A stretch of 64,000 bases of DNA. Source: Vibrio sp. CAU 1672 (GTDB lineage: Bacteria; Pseudomonadota; Gammaproteobacteria; Enterobacterales; Vibrionaceae). How positions within the stretch are numbered: position 1 is the stretch's first letter; each line of letters starts with the position of its first letter. The notes under the pieces are model-generated. The model made no database searches. It saw only the letters and a program-made list of their open reading frames with translations, and had not been told where the DNA came from. Location: assembly GCF_029223195.1 (NCBI RefSeq), contig NZ_JARHUF010000015.1, forward strand, positions 1-64,000, in the 5' to 3' direction. A program made the translations under genes and the position numbers. Positions 51,218-60,501 of the stretch are shown here, piece after piece.

Positions 51218-51835
51218 CTACCTTTGTTCTGAAAGCGGGAGTTTTGTGAGCAAGCTGGATTGAAAATTCCCGGCTTGCAGCAATACATCCCTGTATAGTG
51301 GCGCAAAACGCTCTTCAAGCTGATTGTATTGCTTTTCCAACACTCCAAACGTGGTGGTGAGATTGGCCATTCTGTGACTTCTTTGCGACATGCGATGTAA
51401 AGCAAATTCGATATTTTCCAACTCGCGATACGACAGTAGCCAACCACCGGACCACATTTTTGCATGCAGGTTTAGAAACTTCTCAGGCAGCTCAGTACTA
51501 ATCTCAGCCTCTACTCTGGCTTGTGCCGAGTCAACAAACTGTTCTAACGGTAAAGGATGATACTGTTGCCAATGCTTGGCCAGACAGTGATCCCAGAACA
51601 TATCCAACGCAATAGGAGCAAATCGACGAGCTTTACCGGTAAAAAAGTGCTTACACTCTTCGACCAGCATATGCTGGTCGGTAGTACGGTCAACAAACCG
51701 ATGCAGACGAATGCCGTGTTCAGTTGCGACTTGATACTGCTTGCTTGGATCTCCTTTAACAAAATCTCCAAGCAAGTTTCCCAATAACTGACTGTGGCAA
51801 TGATCTGCGATGTGCAGGTGGGCGAGAAAGTTCAT
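51218..51835 (-). CDS. acpH: Acyl carrier protein phosphodiesterase
   Basis: AcpH removes the 4'-phosphopantetheine arm from holo-ACP. The 205-residue protein starts with the family motif MNFLAHLHIAD, then QLLGNLLGDFVKG (near 16-28), IRLHRFVDRTTDQH (near 43-56) and LDMFWDHCLAKHW (near 78-90). The His/Asp pairs of this HD-like fold are present. It lies 54 bp upstream of the helicase gene on the same strand. No acpP is nearby. Confidence 0.93.
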   Translation of the reverse strand: MNFLAHLHIADHCHSQLLGNLLGDFVKGDPSKQYQVATEHGIRLHRFVDRTTDQHMLVEECKHFFTGKARRFAPIALDMFWDHCLAKHWQQYHPLPLEQFVDSAQARVEAEISTELPEKFLNLHAKMWSGGWLLSYRELENIEFALHRMSQRSHRMANLTTTFGVLEKQYNQLEERFAPLYRDVLLQAGNFQSSLLTKLPLSEQR

Positions 51836-51867
51836 TAGACGAATCGGTTGGTCTTGATGAACCTAGT

Positions 51868-51889
51868 ATAACGCCTCAACCGGCGTTAT
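51868..51889 (-). terminator. Hairpin between the 34-residue ORF and acpH
   Basis: ATAACGCC (51868-51875) and GGCGTTAT (51882-51889) form a perfect 8-bp stem with a 6-nt loop, after the small ORF stop. No T-run follows, so it may be an attenuator or processing site, not a full terminator. Confidence 0.4.
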
Positions 51890-51909
51890 GAGAATATGGT
51901 GATAGGCGC

Positions 51910-52014
51910 TTATTCGGAGTCGTCGTCAGTACTCATGTACTCTGACAAATTAATTCCGATCTCCAATGCATCCAGCATTTCTAAGCTTTCATCATTGTGG
52001 TTTTGGTCGCTCAT
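51910..52014 (-). CDS. Small acidic 34-residue protein
   Basis: A 34-codon frame starts at ATG 52014 with a near-perfect AAGGAGGT 4 nt upstream, one of the best ribosome-binding sites in the window. It opens MSDQNHNDESLEMLDALEIG and ends in STDDDSE. The net charge is strongly negative and it should be soluble and helical. It is upstream of acpH on the same strand, 74 bp away. I know no family. The size and acidity would suit a small regulator or a protein that binds a basic partner, but that is speculation. Confidence 0.65.
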   Translation of the reverse strand: MSDQNHNDESLEMLDALEIGINLSEYMSTDDDSE

Positions 52015-52442
52015 TGTGACCTCCTTTCTGTTTACATCTCCTGAAGCGTCAGCGCTTCCATTTACTGGTCTGTGTTTGTTCTGACTGTTGAACAGAAAAC
52101 CAGTGCTTCTGTTTTATAGCGTTTATATGACACATTGATGACAGGAGGAAGCAAAGTTTTAAAAAGCTATGAGCAGTATCATAAGTAACCGTTTGCCTTT
52201 TGCTCAGTGAATATTGCTGTTAATCAACCAAGTTTATACCTGGCAATAGGGGTATGCACTAAGGTGATGTTAAAAAAGCAATACTTATAGGCAGTCATTC
52301 CGTTACAGGTCGATTCACTTCACATTTATTGAATTTATATAACTAATGGTTACATAAATAGATGCGCTTTATCACGTATTTTGTTTCGATATACGCCTAC
52401 CTTTGTTCAATATGTTCACCTATCCCCCATACGGAGCATCAA
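52015..52442. other. 428-bp gap before the chemoreceptor gene
   Basis: This divergent region between the 34-residue ORF and the chemoreceptor is AT-rich. I found no known riboswitch, no c-di-GMP (GEMM) consensus and no convincing ORF; a 13-codon frame beginning near 52169 lacks a ribosome-binding site. Promoters for both neighbours must lie here, but I cannot place them. Confidence 0.4.
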
Positions 52443-53873
52443 ATGAGAGAAGTTGAGTTTAGAACCATAGACCGACTCTTTATAAAAATGTCGATTAACG
52501 ACAAAATCTGGGTCATTTTTATCTTATTCTTGGTTACTTTGGCCTCATTGGCAGGAAGCCGGTATCTGAGTGACATCCATCAGTTTGAACAATCTTCCAT
52601 AACTTCCGCGCAAGCTAAGCTCTCCGGAGTTGTCTTATCAGGTGCCGCTGATATCTCCGGCACCTCAAGCCTGGCAAAAGTTGCGGCTACCACCCCTGCG
52701 ACATTTGAAAACGGCGTGGTCACAGTGAGTGCTAAGCTTAATAACGGACAAGCAGTCCAGCTTACTGAAAACTTACGCACACAATATCAAGAAACCAAAT
52801 CACAAGCCCTGAACACCTTTTTACTGAGCTTTCTTTGGGCAGCGCCGTTTGCTGTATTCTGCTACTGGGTAGCAACTTTCTTGGGTGGAGCGCTATGGGT
52901 GCTGTACACCACTACGGAAAAAATCGGGAATGGTGATCTGACGTCGCGACTCGGTTTTCACCCTGGGCGAGATGAATTTGGTACTATCGGCTGTGCCCTC
53001 GATAAGTCGATGGATACGTTAACTGAGCTAGTGAATAGCGTAAAAGATAATGCAAACACACTCAGTGAAACTTCTGCGGCCTTCGAGCAAGATATGCAGT
53101 TGAGCGAAACACAAATTTCCCATCAGTATCAAACGCTGGACTCAGTTGCTACGGCAATGGAACAGATGACCGCTTCAGCCAAAGAAGTGTCCGCCGTTTC
53201 TCAACAAGCTACGATGCAATCCGAGCAGGATACCCAGCAGATCGAAAAGAGCCGCCGCTTGGTAGAAAGCGCCATCTCTGAGATTGATACCCTGTCAGGC
53301 TATATTGAGCAAACCTCTAGTTCAGTGACCTCTCTGAATGAAAACACTACCCAAATCAATGATGTGATCACAACCATTAATGCGATTTCTGAACAGACCA
53401 ACTTATTGGCGTTAAACGCGGCGATTGAGGCTGCCCGTGCCGGTGAACAGGGACGCGGCTTCGCGGTAGTTGCCGATGAAGTACGTACACTGGCAAGCCG
53501 CACCCAACAAGCAACCGTCGAAATTCAGGCGATGATTGAAAAACTACAGACAGAGAGCCACACAATCGCTTCAATTACTGATCAAACCGTCAAACAAGCT
53601 CAAACCAGCAGTCAGTTGATTGGTGAAATCGGCAGAGACGTCGGGACTATCGTCGACTCTTCACGCTCGTTAATGGACATGAGCATCCAAATTTCTACAT
53701 CAGCAGAAGAACAAAGTGCTGTGGCTAATGACATAGCCTCCGAGTTAGCCGACATACGCAGCCAGTCAAATACCATCAAACAAGTTGCTGAGCAGTCTAC
53801 TACCGGTGTTGCAAACTTAACCAATGCGTCGACATCTTTAGGTGAGATCCTCAAACGCTACCGGACCGTTTAA
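52443..53873 (+). CDS. Methyl-accepting chemotaxis protein
   Basis: Starting at ATG 52443 (GGAG 7 nt upstream; the longer frame is leader) gives 476 residues. One helix (about 18-39) and a second (about 122-150) enclose a short periplasmic domain of about 80 residues. A HAMP domain (about 150-200) and a long coiled-coil follow. The tip contains the invariant [20 protein letters not shown] and [15 protein letters not shown], which contacts CheA/CheW. There is no C-terminal CheR-docking pentapeptide. The small sensor domain is of no class I recognise, so the ligand is unknown. A terminator follows. Confidence 0.93.
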   Translation: MREVEFRTIDRLFIKMSINDKIWVIFILFLVTLASLAGSRYLSDIHQFEQSSITSAQAKLSGVVLSGAADISGTSSLAKVAATTPATFENGVVTVSAKLNNGQAVQLTENLRTQYQETKSQALNTFLLSFLWAAPFAVFCYWVATFLGGALWVLYTTTEKIGNGDLTSRLGFHPGRDEFGTIGCALDKSMDTLTELVNSVKDNANTLSETSAAFEQDMQLSETQISHQYQTLDSVATAMEQMTASAKEVSAVSQQATMQSEQDTQQIEKSRRLVESAISEIDTLSGYIEQTSSSVTSLNENTTQINDVITTINAISEQTNLLALNAAIEAARAGEQGRGFAVVADEVRTLASRTQQATVEIQAMIEKLQTESHTIASITDQTVKQAQTSSQLIGEIGRDVGTIVDSSRSLMDMSIQISTSAEEQSAVANDIASELADIRSQSNTIKQVAEQSTTGVANLTNASTSLGEILKRYRTV

Positions 53874-53883
53874 GCTCTCTTCC

Positions 53884-53910
53884 AAGGCCCCTGTCGGGGC
53901 CTTTTTTTTG
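53884..53910 (+). terminator. Intrinsic terminator of the chemoreceptor gene
   Basis: AAGGCCCC (53884-53891) pairs with GGGGCCTT (53896-53903) and is followed by a run of Ts, 10 bp after the stop codon. The stretch 53911-54256 holds no gene I can support. Confidence 0.9.
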
Positions 53911-54256
53911 CTTCTGCTTTGATTCATCACAGCAATTAATCCAGTCATCTTCTGACCAATTCTTACCCATCCAACTGCCAGGTATTGGCTAACGAGATAA
54001 CTTCCTGGTAAATCAGGGATCATTCCGTGGACTTCCAAATATACAATCTGGCCGCATAATCAGTCAGCGAATGCCACCCAAGGGCTTTTTTATCACGAGC
54101 GTAGTGAATAAACAGGTAAAAATACGCGTGAGGTCAATGAGATGGATACTTTGAAGTGAATCTCAAGAACTTAAGACAGCTGATGAAACAATATTCAACG
54201 AACACTTATTGGGCTAATATTAATTTTGCCAATTAATATTGCTGCTGGTGACAAAT

Positions 54257-54472
54257 ATGAATAAGAATAAATATATGCAAGAAAGTGAAATATTGTCCTG
54301 CCCATTGTGTCAATATGATGAATATATGATTTCAGCGGACGGAGAGAAATTTACCTGCGCGTCATGCGGGTTTCATACTAGAAATTTGTCCGCCATTCAG
54401 TGTCTTCACCAAACGCCTTTGTTACAGTCAAAATTTGAACTCATTCATGGGTTAAGTGAAAGCTGCCATTAA
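54257..54472 (+). CDS. Small zinc-ribbon protein
   Basis: The protein of about 71 residues has two CxxC pairs, ILSCPLCQYDEYMI and FTCASCGFHTRNL, spaced like a zinc ribbon. The rest is a short C-terminal helix. The start is uncertain: ATGs lie at 54257 and 54275, neither has a strong Shine-Dalgarno, and a TTG at 54239 is also open. Its last four bases overlap the end of the convergent HAD phosphatase gene. Function is unknown. Confidence 0.65.
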   Translation: MNKNKYMQESEILSCPLCQYDEYMISADGEKFTCASCGFHTRNLSAIQCLHQTPLLQSKFELIHGLSESCH

Positions 54473-55137
54473 ACCGAACAGCTCAGCACTTGCTCCTTTA
54501 ATTCATCTAACTGGTGTATACGGATAACCCTACTGTCTTCGACACGGTTAACCGGCGCACCATTATAGAGCTGAACAGTTTTGACTCCGGCGTTTAGTCC
54601 GGCCTCAACACCTTTGGGGGTATCGTCAATGTAGATACATTCACTCGGCAAAAAGCCCATGTTCATGGCACTGTACATGATCAAGTCAGGTTCAGGCTTC
54701 CAGCTGTTGGCATCAAAGGCAGAAAACACTTTGCCCTTAAACTCTGTTAACAACCCCGTAAGCTTGAGCGAGTATTCAATTTTGTCCTTAGGAGCATTAG
54801 AGGCGACACAATATTCGATATTGTGTGATTCAAGAAAACGAATCAGCGCTTTGGCTCCTTGCATGGGCTGAAGATGGCGCTCAAACAAGAACTGGACCTC
54901 TTGGCGGTATTGAGGCTCAAGCACATCCAAAGAAGCTGTGACATTCAGCAACTGCTTAGCGTCACTCAGGATATCCGCCAGCTTTCCCCCTCGAAACTGG
55001 GCAATGCACTCTTCAAAGTTAATCTCGGCACCATATCGACTAAATACATTAATTAATGCCTGGCAACATAAACCTTCACTGTCGACAAGCGTTCCATCAC
55101 AGTCAAATATAACGCACTTATATTTATTCAGCTCCAC
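54469..55137 (-). CDS. HAD-superfamily phosphatase (YieH-like)
   Basis: The 222-residue protein has all four HAD motifs: I FDCDGTLVDSE, II VASNAPKDK, III the Lys in NSWKPEPDLIM, and IV IYIDDTPKGVEAG, with an alpha-helical cap (about 18-85). It resembles E. coli YieH, a phosphatase of sugar or organic phosphates, by eye. I prefer the GTG at 55137, because GGGAGGGG lies 4 nt upstream and the product then begins VELNKYKCVIFDCDG. The ATG six codons earlier has no ribosome-binding site. Confidence 0.87.
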   Translation of the reverse strand: MELNKYKCVIFDCDGTLVDSEGLCCQALINVFSRYGAEINFEECIAQFRGGKLADILSDAKQLLNVTASLDVLEPQYRQEVQFLFERHLQPMQGAKALIRFLESHNIEYCVASNAPKDKIEYSLKLTGLLTEFKGKVFSAFDANSWKPEPDLIMYSAMNMGFLPSECIYIDDTPKGVEAGLNAGVKTVQLYNGAPVNRVEDSRVIRIHQLDELKEQVLSCSV

Positions 55138-55491
55138 ATTACCCCTCCCGGCCATACCAAAACACTCAGTCTGGAAAACTTATTTGCTTCTATTAAATAT
55201 GTAGTTCAATCATATTTAAGTTTTCCTATCATTAAACGATGAAGTTGGCATTTCGTTGACAAGGTAGGAATCAATTAAAAGATTTATAACCCAGATCACC
55301 GAATGAAAAGTCGAAAGAAGAGTTTACGCGAGACCGATCAGAGGATAACGCCGACCTGGTTGACATAGGTAGGTATAGATTTTGTGAGGAGCATTACTTA
55401 CCAGTGCTAGCGCCTCTATCGCACACAGCTTTGCTGTCAGTGGCAGATTCAGGCCATGAGTGCACATCATCAATGTACACTCTTGGCTTCG
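55138..55491. other. 354-bp gap with a long hairpin at 55453-55487
   Basis: No gene is visible. Near its right end GCCATGAGTGCACAT (55453-55467) pairs with ATGTACACTCTTGGC (55473-55487) in 13 of 15 positions around a 5-nt loop. It lies directly after the stop of the gene at 55492 on the minus strand. There is no T-run, so it is either an imperfect terminator, an RNA-stability hairpin or a protein-binding dyad. The stretch 55160-55450 shows nothing else. Confidence 0.45.
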
Positions 55492-56007
55492 TCAGGCCTG
55501 GCTTTCGAGCAAAATCGCATCGCTGAGCTTTTGGTGTTGATTGAGTTTCAACGCCAGATCGGCGACAAACTGAACCTGGTCAACTCCGACCGCCAGCGCG
55601 ACATCAGAAATCAGCGTTTGTCCTTCATACTGACTTACAATGGCCGCAGCCGCGGCTTCACCATTTTCAAACGCGACATACAGTTCAAAGTCCGGATCCA
55701 GAATGATTTGCGTCAGGTACTCCACAATCAGATCCTGCTCTTCTTGTGCTGACCAACGTTGAGACTGCAGAATGGCAAACATGATAGTTAAGCGATGAAA
55801 ATCAACCTGATAGATCGATTCTGGTGCATCTGGCCGAGCAGCATTGAGCAAAGACTCATAGCCTAACTCACTAAGTACGCTATTCTCCAGCGCCTCAAAA
55901 TACAGCGCTCTCCCCTTCAGACTTTCTGCGGTGGGAAATTCAACCTCGACGAGGTCATGAAGCCATTGATTCTTTCTTTTTATGGCGGCTAGCTGTTGGT
56001 CATTCAT
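55492..56007 (-). CDS. Unrecognised acidic protein
   Basis: I do not recognise this 171-residue protein (start at ATG 56007, where MNDQQLAAIKRKNQWLHDLVE begins; the longer frame adds 33 unlikely residues). It is soluble and acidic. An N-terminal helical part (about 1-95) precedes a beta-rich middle (DPDFELYVAFENGEAAAAAIVS near 103-124) that faintly recalls a GNAT strand pair without the acetyl-CoA loop. Codon use matches the neighbours. It is divergent from creA. Confidence 0.65.
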   Translation of the reverse strand: MNDQQLAAIKRKNQWLHDLVEVEFPTAESLKGRALYFEALENSVLSELGYESLLNAARPDAPESIYQVDFHRLTIMFAILQSQRWSAQEEQDLIVEYLTQIILDPDFELYVAFENGEAAAAAIVSQYEGQTLISDVALAVGVDQVQFVADLALKLNQHQKLSDAILLESQA

Positions 56008-56209
56008 TGGTATGATCCCAATTCTCGCGGTAATTAAATAGTAGCTATCGAAAAGCTCACAGGAACAATCGTAACTGCTGAGTTGGCGTACATTAGCATG
56101 AAGCACTGATCAAACCTAGTTAAACGCCTGAACATCATCCATATTTTGTCTTAATCGTAATCATCTGTTAGCTTTATGAGTAATTGACGACCTTTACAAG
56201 GACCAACTG

Positions 56210-56683
56210 ATGAAAAAACGATTGCTCACTCTAAGTCTAGTCGCACTCCTTGCCGGATGTGGCAGCGATGAAGTCGGGGATGTGTCATTGGGCTTTTTCA
56301 CGCTGAAAGACATCAAACTAAACACCCTGGTTGACCCGGAGGTTCCCGGCGTCACATGCCATGTTGCCAGTATTGAAGCCGATTTTAGCCTGGCAGATCC
56401 AAGTGACAGCTCCATATCTTGCCGCCAGACTGGTGATATTACCCCGGAGATGATCGCTCGCATCGACAAAAGCAAGTCCGGTGAAGTCGTATTCAAAAAG
56501 TCTAAAAGTGTCTTTTTCAAATCGATGAAAATTCGTCGTATTTATGATCCGGAAAATCAGACTCTGATGTATCTCTCCTACTCGACCAAAGAAACATCCG
56601 GAAGCTTCAAACACAGCCTGTCGACAGTGCCACTCTGGGGTACAAAAGCTTACGTTACACCAGCGGAAACCAATACCCAATAA
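56210..56683 (+). CDS. creA: CreA family protein, predicted lipoprotein
   Basis: The 157-residue protein matches CreA: DVSLGFFTLKDIKLNTLVDPEVPGVTCHVASIEAD (start near residue 25), then SISCRQTGDI and FKKSKSVFFKSMKIRRIYDPENQTLMYLSYSTK. The two conserved cysteines are present. Unlike E. coli CreA, whose leader is ordinary, this one ends in LLAGC, so it should be a lipoprotein. Function is unknown. An AAGGA site (in ACAAGGACC) precedes the ATG. Confidence 0.92.
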   Translation: MKKRLLTLSLVALLAGCGSDEVGDVSLGFFTLKDIKLNTLVDPEVPGVTCHVASIEADFSLADPSDSSISCRQTGDITPEMIARIDKSKSGEVVFKKSKSVFFKSMKIRRIYDPENQTLMYLSYSTKETSGSFKHSLSTVPLWGTKAYVTPAETNTQ

Positions 56684-56813
56684 CCACAATCCGTACAGAA
56701 AATACCCGGTCCGTTGATTTCTTCAACGGACCTTGTTCTTTGTAAGAAAATACAACGATTTTCATTTTTTTTGTGATACAATCCCGCCTCTTTTTTCTCA
56801 CTCAGTAACTAGC

Positions 56814-58118
56814 ATGAAGTTTCCTGGACAGCGTAAATCTAAACACTACTTCCCAACTCACGCTCGAGATCCACTAGTCAACCAAATCAGACAGGCACCC
56901 AAGCTATACCGTCCGACAATCGTTGGTGTTGGCCAAACCATTGTGGATATCGAAGCGCGCGTAGATGATGCGTTTTTAGACAAATATAACCTGAGCAAAG
57001 GACACTCTCTGGTTCTTGAAGAAAGTCAAGCCGATGCACTTTACGATGAGTTAGTTGAGAAGGGATTGATCACTCACCAGTATCCTGGTGATACCATCGG
57101 TAATACGCTGCACAATTATTCTGTGCTGGCCGATAGCAAGTCAGTGTTGCTGGGTGTGATGTCAAAGAACATTCAGGTTGGCTCATTTGCTTACCGCTAC
57201 CTATGCCGGACTTCAGCGCGGATGAACCTCAACCATTTACAAACGGTAGATGGTCCGATTGGTCGCTGTTACACACTGATTTCACAAGATGGCGAACGTA
57301 CATTCGCTATCAATGAAGGACATATGAATCAGTTGCTACCAGAAAGCATTCCTGAAGATGTGTTCGCAAAAGCGTCTGCGTTGGTTGTCTCTTCCTATTT
57401 GATGCGTGGCAAGCAGGGCGATCCAATGCCTCAGGCGGTACAACGCGCGATTGAATTTGCTAAGAAGCATGACGTACCGGTGGTACTCACGTTAGGCACC
57501 AAGTATGTGATCGAAGGCAACGCCGAATGGTGGCAGGAGTATATCCGAGAGAATATCTCTATCGTTGCAATGAACGAAGAAGAAGGTGCGGCGCTAACCG
57601 GCCTTTCCGAGCCTCTTGCCGCAGCAGATAAGGCGCTTGAATGGGTTGATCTGGTACTGTGCACCGCCGGACCAAGCGGACTGTACATGGCTGGATATAC
57701 CGATGAAAAGCTGAAACGTGAAACGACCCACGATCTTCTGTCAGGCTCAATTGCAGACTTCAATAAGTACGAGTTTAGCCGCTCAATGCGTAAGAAAGAC
57801 TGTGACAATCCAATTAAGGTGTATTCACACATCGGTCCGTACCTGGGTGGCCCATTGGAAATCAAGAACACCAATGGCGCAGGTGATGCCGCGCTGTCTG
57901 CCTTGCTGCATGATATGGCCGCTAACTCTTTCCATATGAAAGAAGTGCCTAACTCAGATAAACACGAAGCACCCTGCCTGACCTATTCTTCCTTGTCGCA
58001 GATCTGTAAGTACGCGAACCGTGTGAGTTATGAAGTGTTGACCCAACACTCCCCTCGCCTGTCACAATCGCTTCCGGAGCGTGAAGACAGTTTGGAAGAA
58101 ACATACTGGGACCGTTAA
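56814..58118 (+). CDS. gsk: Inosine/guanosine kinase
   Basis: Gsk phosphorylates guanosine and inosine to GMP and IMP in purine salvage. From ATG 56814 the 434-residue protein begins MKFPGQRKSKHYFPTHARDPL, matching E. coli Gsk almost residue for residue, and it ends REDSLEETYWDR. It is a PfkB-family kinase with the C-terminal catalytic motif NTNGAGDAALSALLHD. It stands between creA and the purine-linked fhs gene and has its own terminator. The leader has no good Shine-Dalgarno. Confidence 0.96.
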   Translation: MKFPGQRKSKHYFPTHARDPLVNQIRQAPKLYRPTIVGVGQTIVDIEARVDDAFLDKYNLSKGHSLVLEESQADALYDELVEKGLITHQYPGDTIGNTLHNYSVLADSKSVLLGVMSKNIQVGSFAYRYLCRTSARMNLNHLQTVDGPIGRCYTLISQDGERTFAINEGHMNQLLPESIPEDVFAKASALVVSSYLMRGKQGDPMPQAVQRAIEFAKKHDVPVVLTLGTKYVIEGNAEWWQEYIRENISIVAMNEEEGAALTGLSEPLAAADKALEWVDLVLCTAGPSGLYMAGYTDEKLKRETTHDLLSGSIADFNKYEFSRSMRKKDCDNPIKVYSHIGPYLGGPLEIKNTNGAGDAALSALLHDMAANSFHMKEVPNSDKHEAPCLTYSSLSQICKYANRVSYEVLTQHSPRLSQSLPEREDSLEETYWDR

Positions 58119-58146
58119 TTATATCGGCCTCAAATGAATCACCTGA

Positions 58147-58172
58147 AGAGGCCACCGTTTGGTGGTCTTTTT
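58147..58172 (+). terminator. Intrinsic terminator of gsk
   Basis: GGCCACC and GGTGGTC, around GTTT, form a 7-bp stem (one G-T wobble), followed by TTTTTG, about 30 bp after the gsk stop codon. Confidence 0.75.
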
Positions 58173-58270
58173 GATTTGATCTGACGCAGTATTTAGGTAA
58201 TTTTGTTTGAATGTAACACACTAAGGCGCACGAACTTCTTTACATGACACAAATTACCAGTATTATTCCG

Positions 58271-58286
58271 ACGCAAACGTTTGCGT
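58271..58286. promoter_or_regulatory. PurR operator upstream of fhs
   Basis: ACGCAAACGTTTGCGT is a perfect 16-bp palindrome and matches the PurR operator consensus (ACGCAAACGTTTNCNT). It lies 76 bp before the fhs ATG, where it would overlap or follow the promoter. It predicts repression when purines are plentiful. Confidence 0.9.
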
Positions 58287-58361
58287 AACGCCTTCTACAC
58301 AATCTTTGCGATTGTAGTGAAACATTGGTCGTTAAGTGTTAGCCACTATTTTGGAGCCTCA

Positions 58362-60110
58362 ATGCAATCTGATATCGACATCTGCCGCAATACTCCCCTG
58401 TCTGCCATTCATACCATTGCGTCTCAAGCCGGTTTACTGCCTGACGAATTTGACACCCACGGCAAGTACAAAGCGAAAGTGAATCCGAAGTGTTTACAAC
58501 GCCTGCAGCACAACAAAGATGGTAAACTGATTCTTGTCACGGCGATCACCCCTACACCATTGGGTGAAGGCAAGACAGTAACCACGATAGGTTTGGCGCA
58601 GGGGTTAGCCTCCCTTAATGAATCAGTGATGGCCTGTATCCGCCAGCCCTCCATGGGGCCTGTGTTTGGTGTCAAAGGCGGAGCGGCGGGTGGCGGCTAT
58701 TCGCAAGTTGCTCCGATGGATGAACTCAACCTGCATCTTACCGGTGATATTCATGCGGTGACCGCCGCGCACAACCTTGCCTCCGCAGCTATTGACGCAA
58801 GGCTGTATCACGAACAGCGCGAAGGTTACGATGCCTTTGAACGGCGCACCGGCATGAAAGCGCTGCGTATCGATCCTGCACGAATCACGTGGAAGCGCGT
58901 TATGGATCACAACGATCGCGCCCTGCGAATGGTGACGATAGGCCTCAATGAGGAAAACAAACAGGTCAATGGTTATGAGCGTGCCGAAGGATTCGACATT
59001 TCCGCTGCATCCGAACTGATGGCAATCCTGGCACTTTCAACCGATCTCAAAGATTTGCGCCAGCGGATTGGACGTATCGTATTAGCTTACGATTTTGATG
59101 GCCAGCCGATCACCACCGAAGATTTGCAAGTTGCCGGTGCCATGGCCGTGACGCTGAAAGAGACCATCGCCCCGACGTTGATGCAAACCTTAGAGGGGGT
59201 TCCTACCCTTATTCATGCCGGTCCTTTTGCAAATATCGCGCATGGTAACTCATCGATCATTGCTGACGAAATTGCACTGAAACTTTCCAGTTACGTTGTC
59301 ACCGAGGCTGGATTTGGTTCCGATATGGGCTTTGAGAAAGCGTGTAATATCAAGTCTCACGCATCCGGCAAAGCACCAGACTGTGTCGTGATCGTCGCCA
59401 CCCTACGTGGCCTCAAAGCCAACTCCGGTTTATATGCTCTTAAACCAGGTATGCCAATTCCCGACTCTATTTTTAATTCAGATCCGAACGCACTGTCCGC
59501 GGGCTTTGAGAATCTTAAGTGGCACATCAACAACGTCAGTAAATACGGTATCCCGGTGGTGGTCGCCATCAATCAGTTCCCGCAAGACTGCCAGCAAGAA
59601 CTGGATTCTTTAAAATCTATGATTCATGACCACTACCCCGCCGTGAAAGTCGCGATCAGCACCGCATTTAGCGAGGGAGGTGCCGGTGCCAACGATTTAG
59701 CGCGCAAAGTGATTGCACAATGCACAACACCGGTACAGTTTTGTCCACTTTACACTGCTGAACAGTCTCTGCTGGAAAAACTGATGGCCGTGACTGAAGG
59801 AGGCTATGGGGCTGCGAATCTTATATTAAGTGATAAAGCCAAACTCCAGTTAGAAACGTTTGAAAAGCTAGGCTTTGGCCATTTATCAGTATGTGTGGCT
59901 AAAACGCCACTATCAATCACCACCGACGCCACCATCAAAGGTGCACCAAACGGTTTTAGCGTAAACATTCGTGACATACGCTTATGCGCTGGCGCGGGCT
60001 TTATTTACGCCCTTTCCGGCAACGTCATGACCATGCCCGGATTACCCGATAAACCTGCCTTTATGAATCTTGATTTAGACGATGATGGCAATATTATCGG
60101 CTTGTCATAG
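58362..60110 (+). CDS. fhs: Formate--tetrahydrofolate ligase
   Basis: The enzyme makes 10-formyl-THF from formate, THF and ATP, supplying one-carbon units for purine and fMet synthesis. From ATG 58362 (GGAG 6 nt upstream) the protein has 582 residues. The P-loop [20 protein letters not shown] lies near residue 63, [20 protein letters not shown] near 93-112, and [11 protein letters not shown] near 403-413. The longer frame runs through the PurR operator, which confirms that it is leader. Fhs is missing from E. coli but frequent in vibrios. PurR control fits the purine role. Confidence 0.95.
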   Translation: MQSDIDICRNTPLSAIHTIASQAGLLPDEFDTHGKYKAKVNPKCLQRLQHNKDGKLILVTAITPTPLGEGKTVTTIGLAQGLASLNESVMACIRQPSMGPVFGVKGGAAGGGYSQVAPMDELNLHLTGDIHAVTAAHNLASAAIDARLYHEQREGYDAFERRTGMKALRIDPARITWKRVMDHNDRALRMVTIGLNEENKQVNGYERAEGFDISAASELMAILALSTDLKDLRQRIGRIVLAYDFDGQPITTEDLQVAGAMAVTLKETIAPTLMQTLEGVPTLIHAGPFANIAHGNSSIIADEIALKLSSYVVTEAGFGSDMGFEKACNIKSHASGKAPDCVVIVATLRGLKANSGLYALKPGMPIPDSIFNSDPNALSAGFENLKWHINNVSKYGIPVVVAINQFPQDCQQELDSLKSMIHDHYPAVKVAISTAFSEGGAGANDLARKVIAQCTTPVQFCPLYTAEQSLLEKLMAVTEGGYGAANLILSDKAKLQLETFEKLGFGHLSVCVAKTPLSITTDATIKGAPNGFSVNIRDIRLCAGAGFIYALSGNVMTMPGLPDKPAFMNLDLDDDGNIIGLS

Positions 60111-60172
60111 TTAATCTGAATTAATATCGTTCAGCCAGCAACACTAAGCTACTGAAATCCAAACCTTTGTGG

Positions 60173-60189
60173 GGGAGTATCCTACTCCC
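60173..60189 (+). terminator. Hairpin after fhs
   Basis: GGGAGTA (60173-60179) and TACTCCC (60183-60189) form a compact stem with a 3-nt loop, 63 bp after fhs. No T-run follows, so termination is doubtful. Confidence 0.4.
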
Positions 60190-60266
60190 TCATAATGATT
60201 CATGCCTTGTTTACACTGTAAATAGTACCTGTCAGATAACAGGCTACACCTTATTTGCTGTCGCAC

Positions 60267-60303
60267 TATATTAGGGCATAACCAGTATTATCATTCCCTA
60301 ATA
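60267..60303. promoter_or_regulatory. 9-bp inverted repeat upstream of glgC
   Basis: ATATTAGGG (60267-60275) is repeated inverted as CCCTAATAT (60295-60303), 28 bp centre to centre, about 200 bp before the glgC start. The repeat arms are one face of the helix apart to within a few degrees (under three turns), as expected for a dimeric repressor or activator. No known factor is identified. The rest of the 390-bp gap (60111-60501) shows no gene. Confidence 0.4.
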
Positions 60304-60501
60304 TGGTGCCAATTACCAGCATGCCCTATCCTATCTAACTGATTTATATGAACTTAATCTGTGGCTTAATTCTTGTACTACAGTTGGATAACCAATTAAT
60401 CAATACGTCACTTCACGCATACCTGATTTGTTACGCACAACGTTGGATCTCCCCTGACGGTAACCTCTCAGCGTATGCACCAAAAGGGAAAGGGATACAC
60501 T

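Noticed and set aside
52169..52210. 13-codon ORF in the gap before the chemoreceptor
   Set aside because: There is no Shine-Dalgarno and the length is expected by chance.
53838..54038. 66-residue minus-strand ORF across the chemoreceptor end
   Set aside because: It runs through the end of the chemoreceptor gene and its terminator, has no ribosome-binding site, and shows no recognisable features.
60171..60190. Second yybP-ykoY aptamer because of GGGGGAGTA after fhs
   Set aside because: The bases form a simple GGGAGTA/TACTCCC hairpin; there is no CGTCA or GAGACC partner and no metal exporter downstream.
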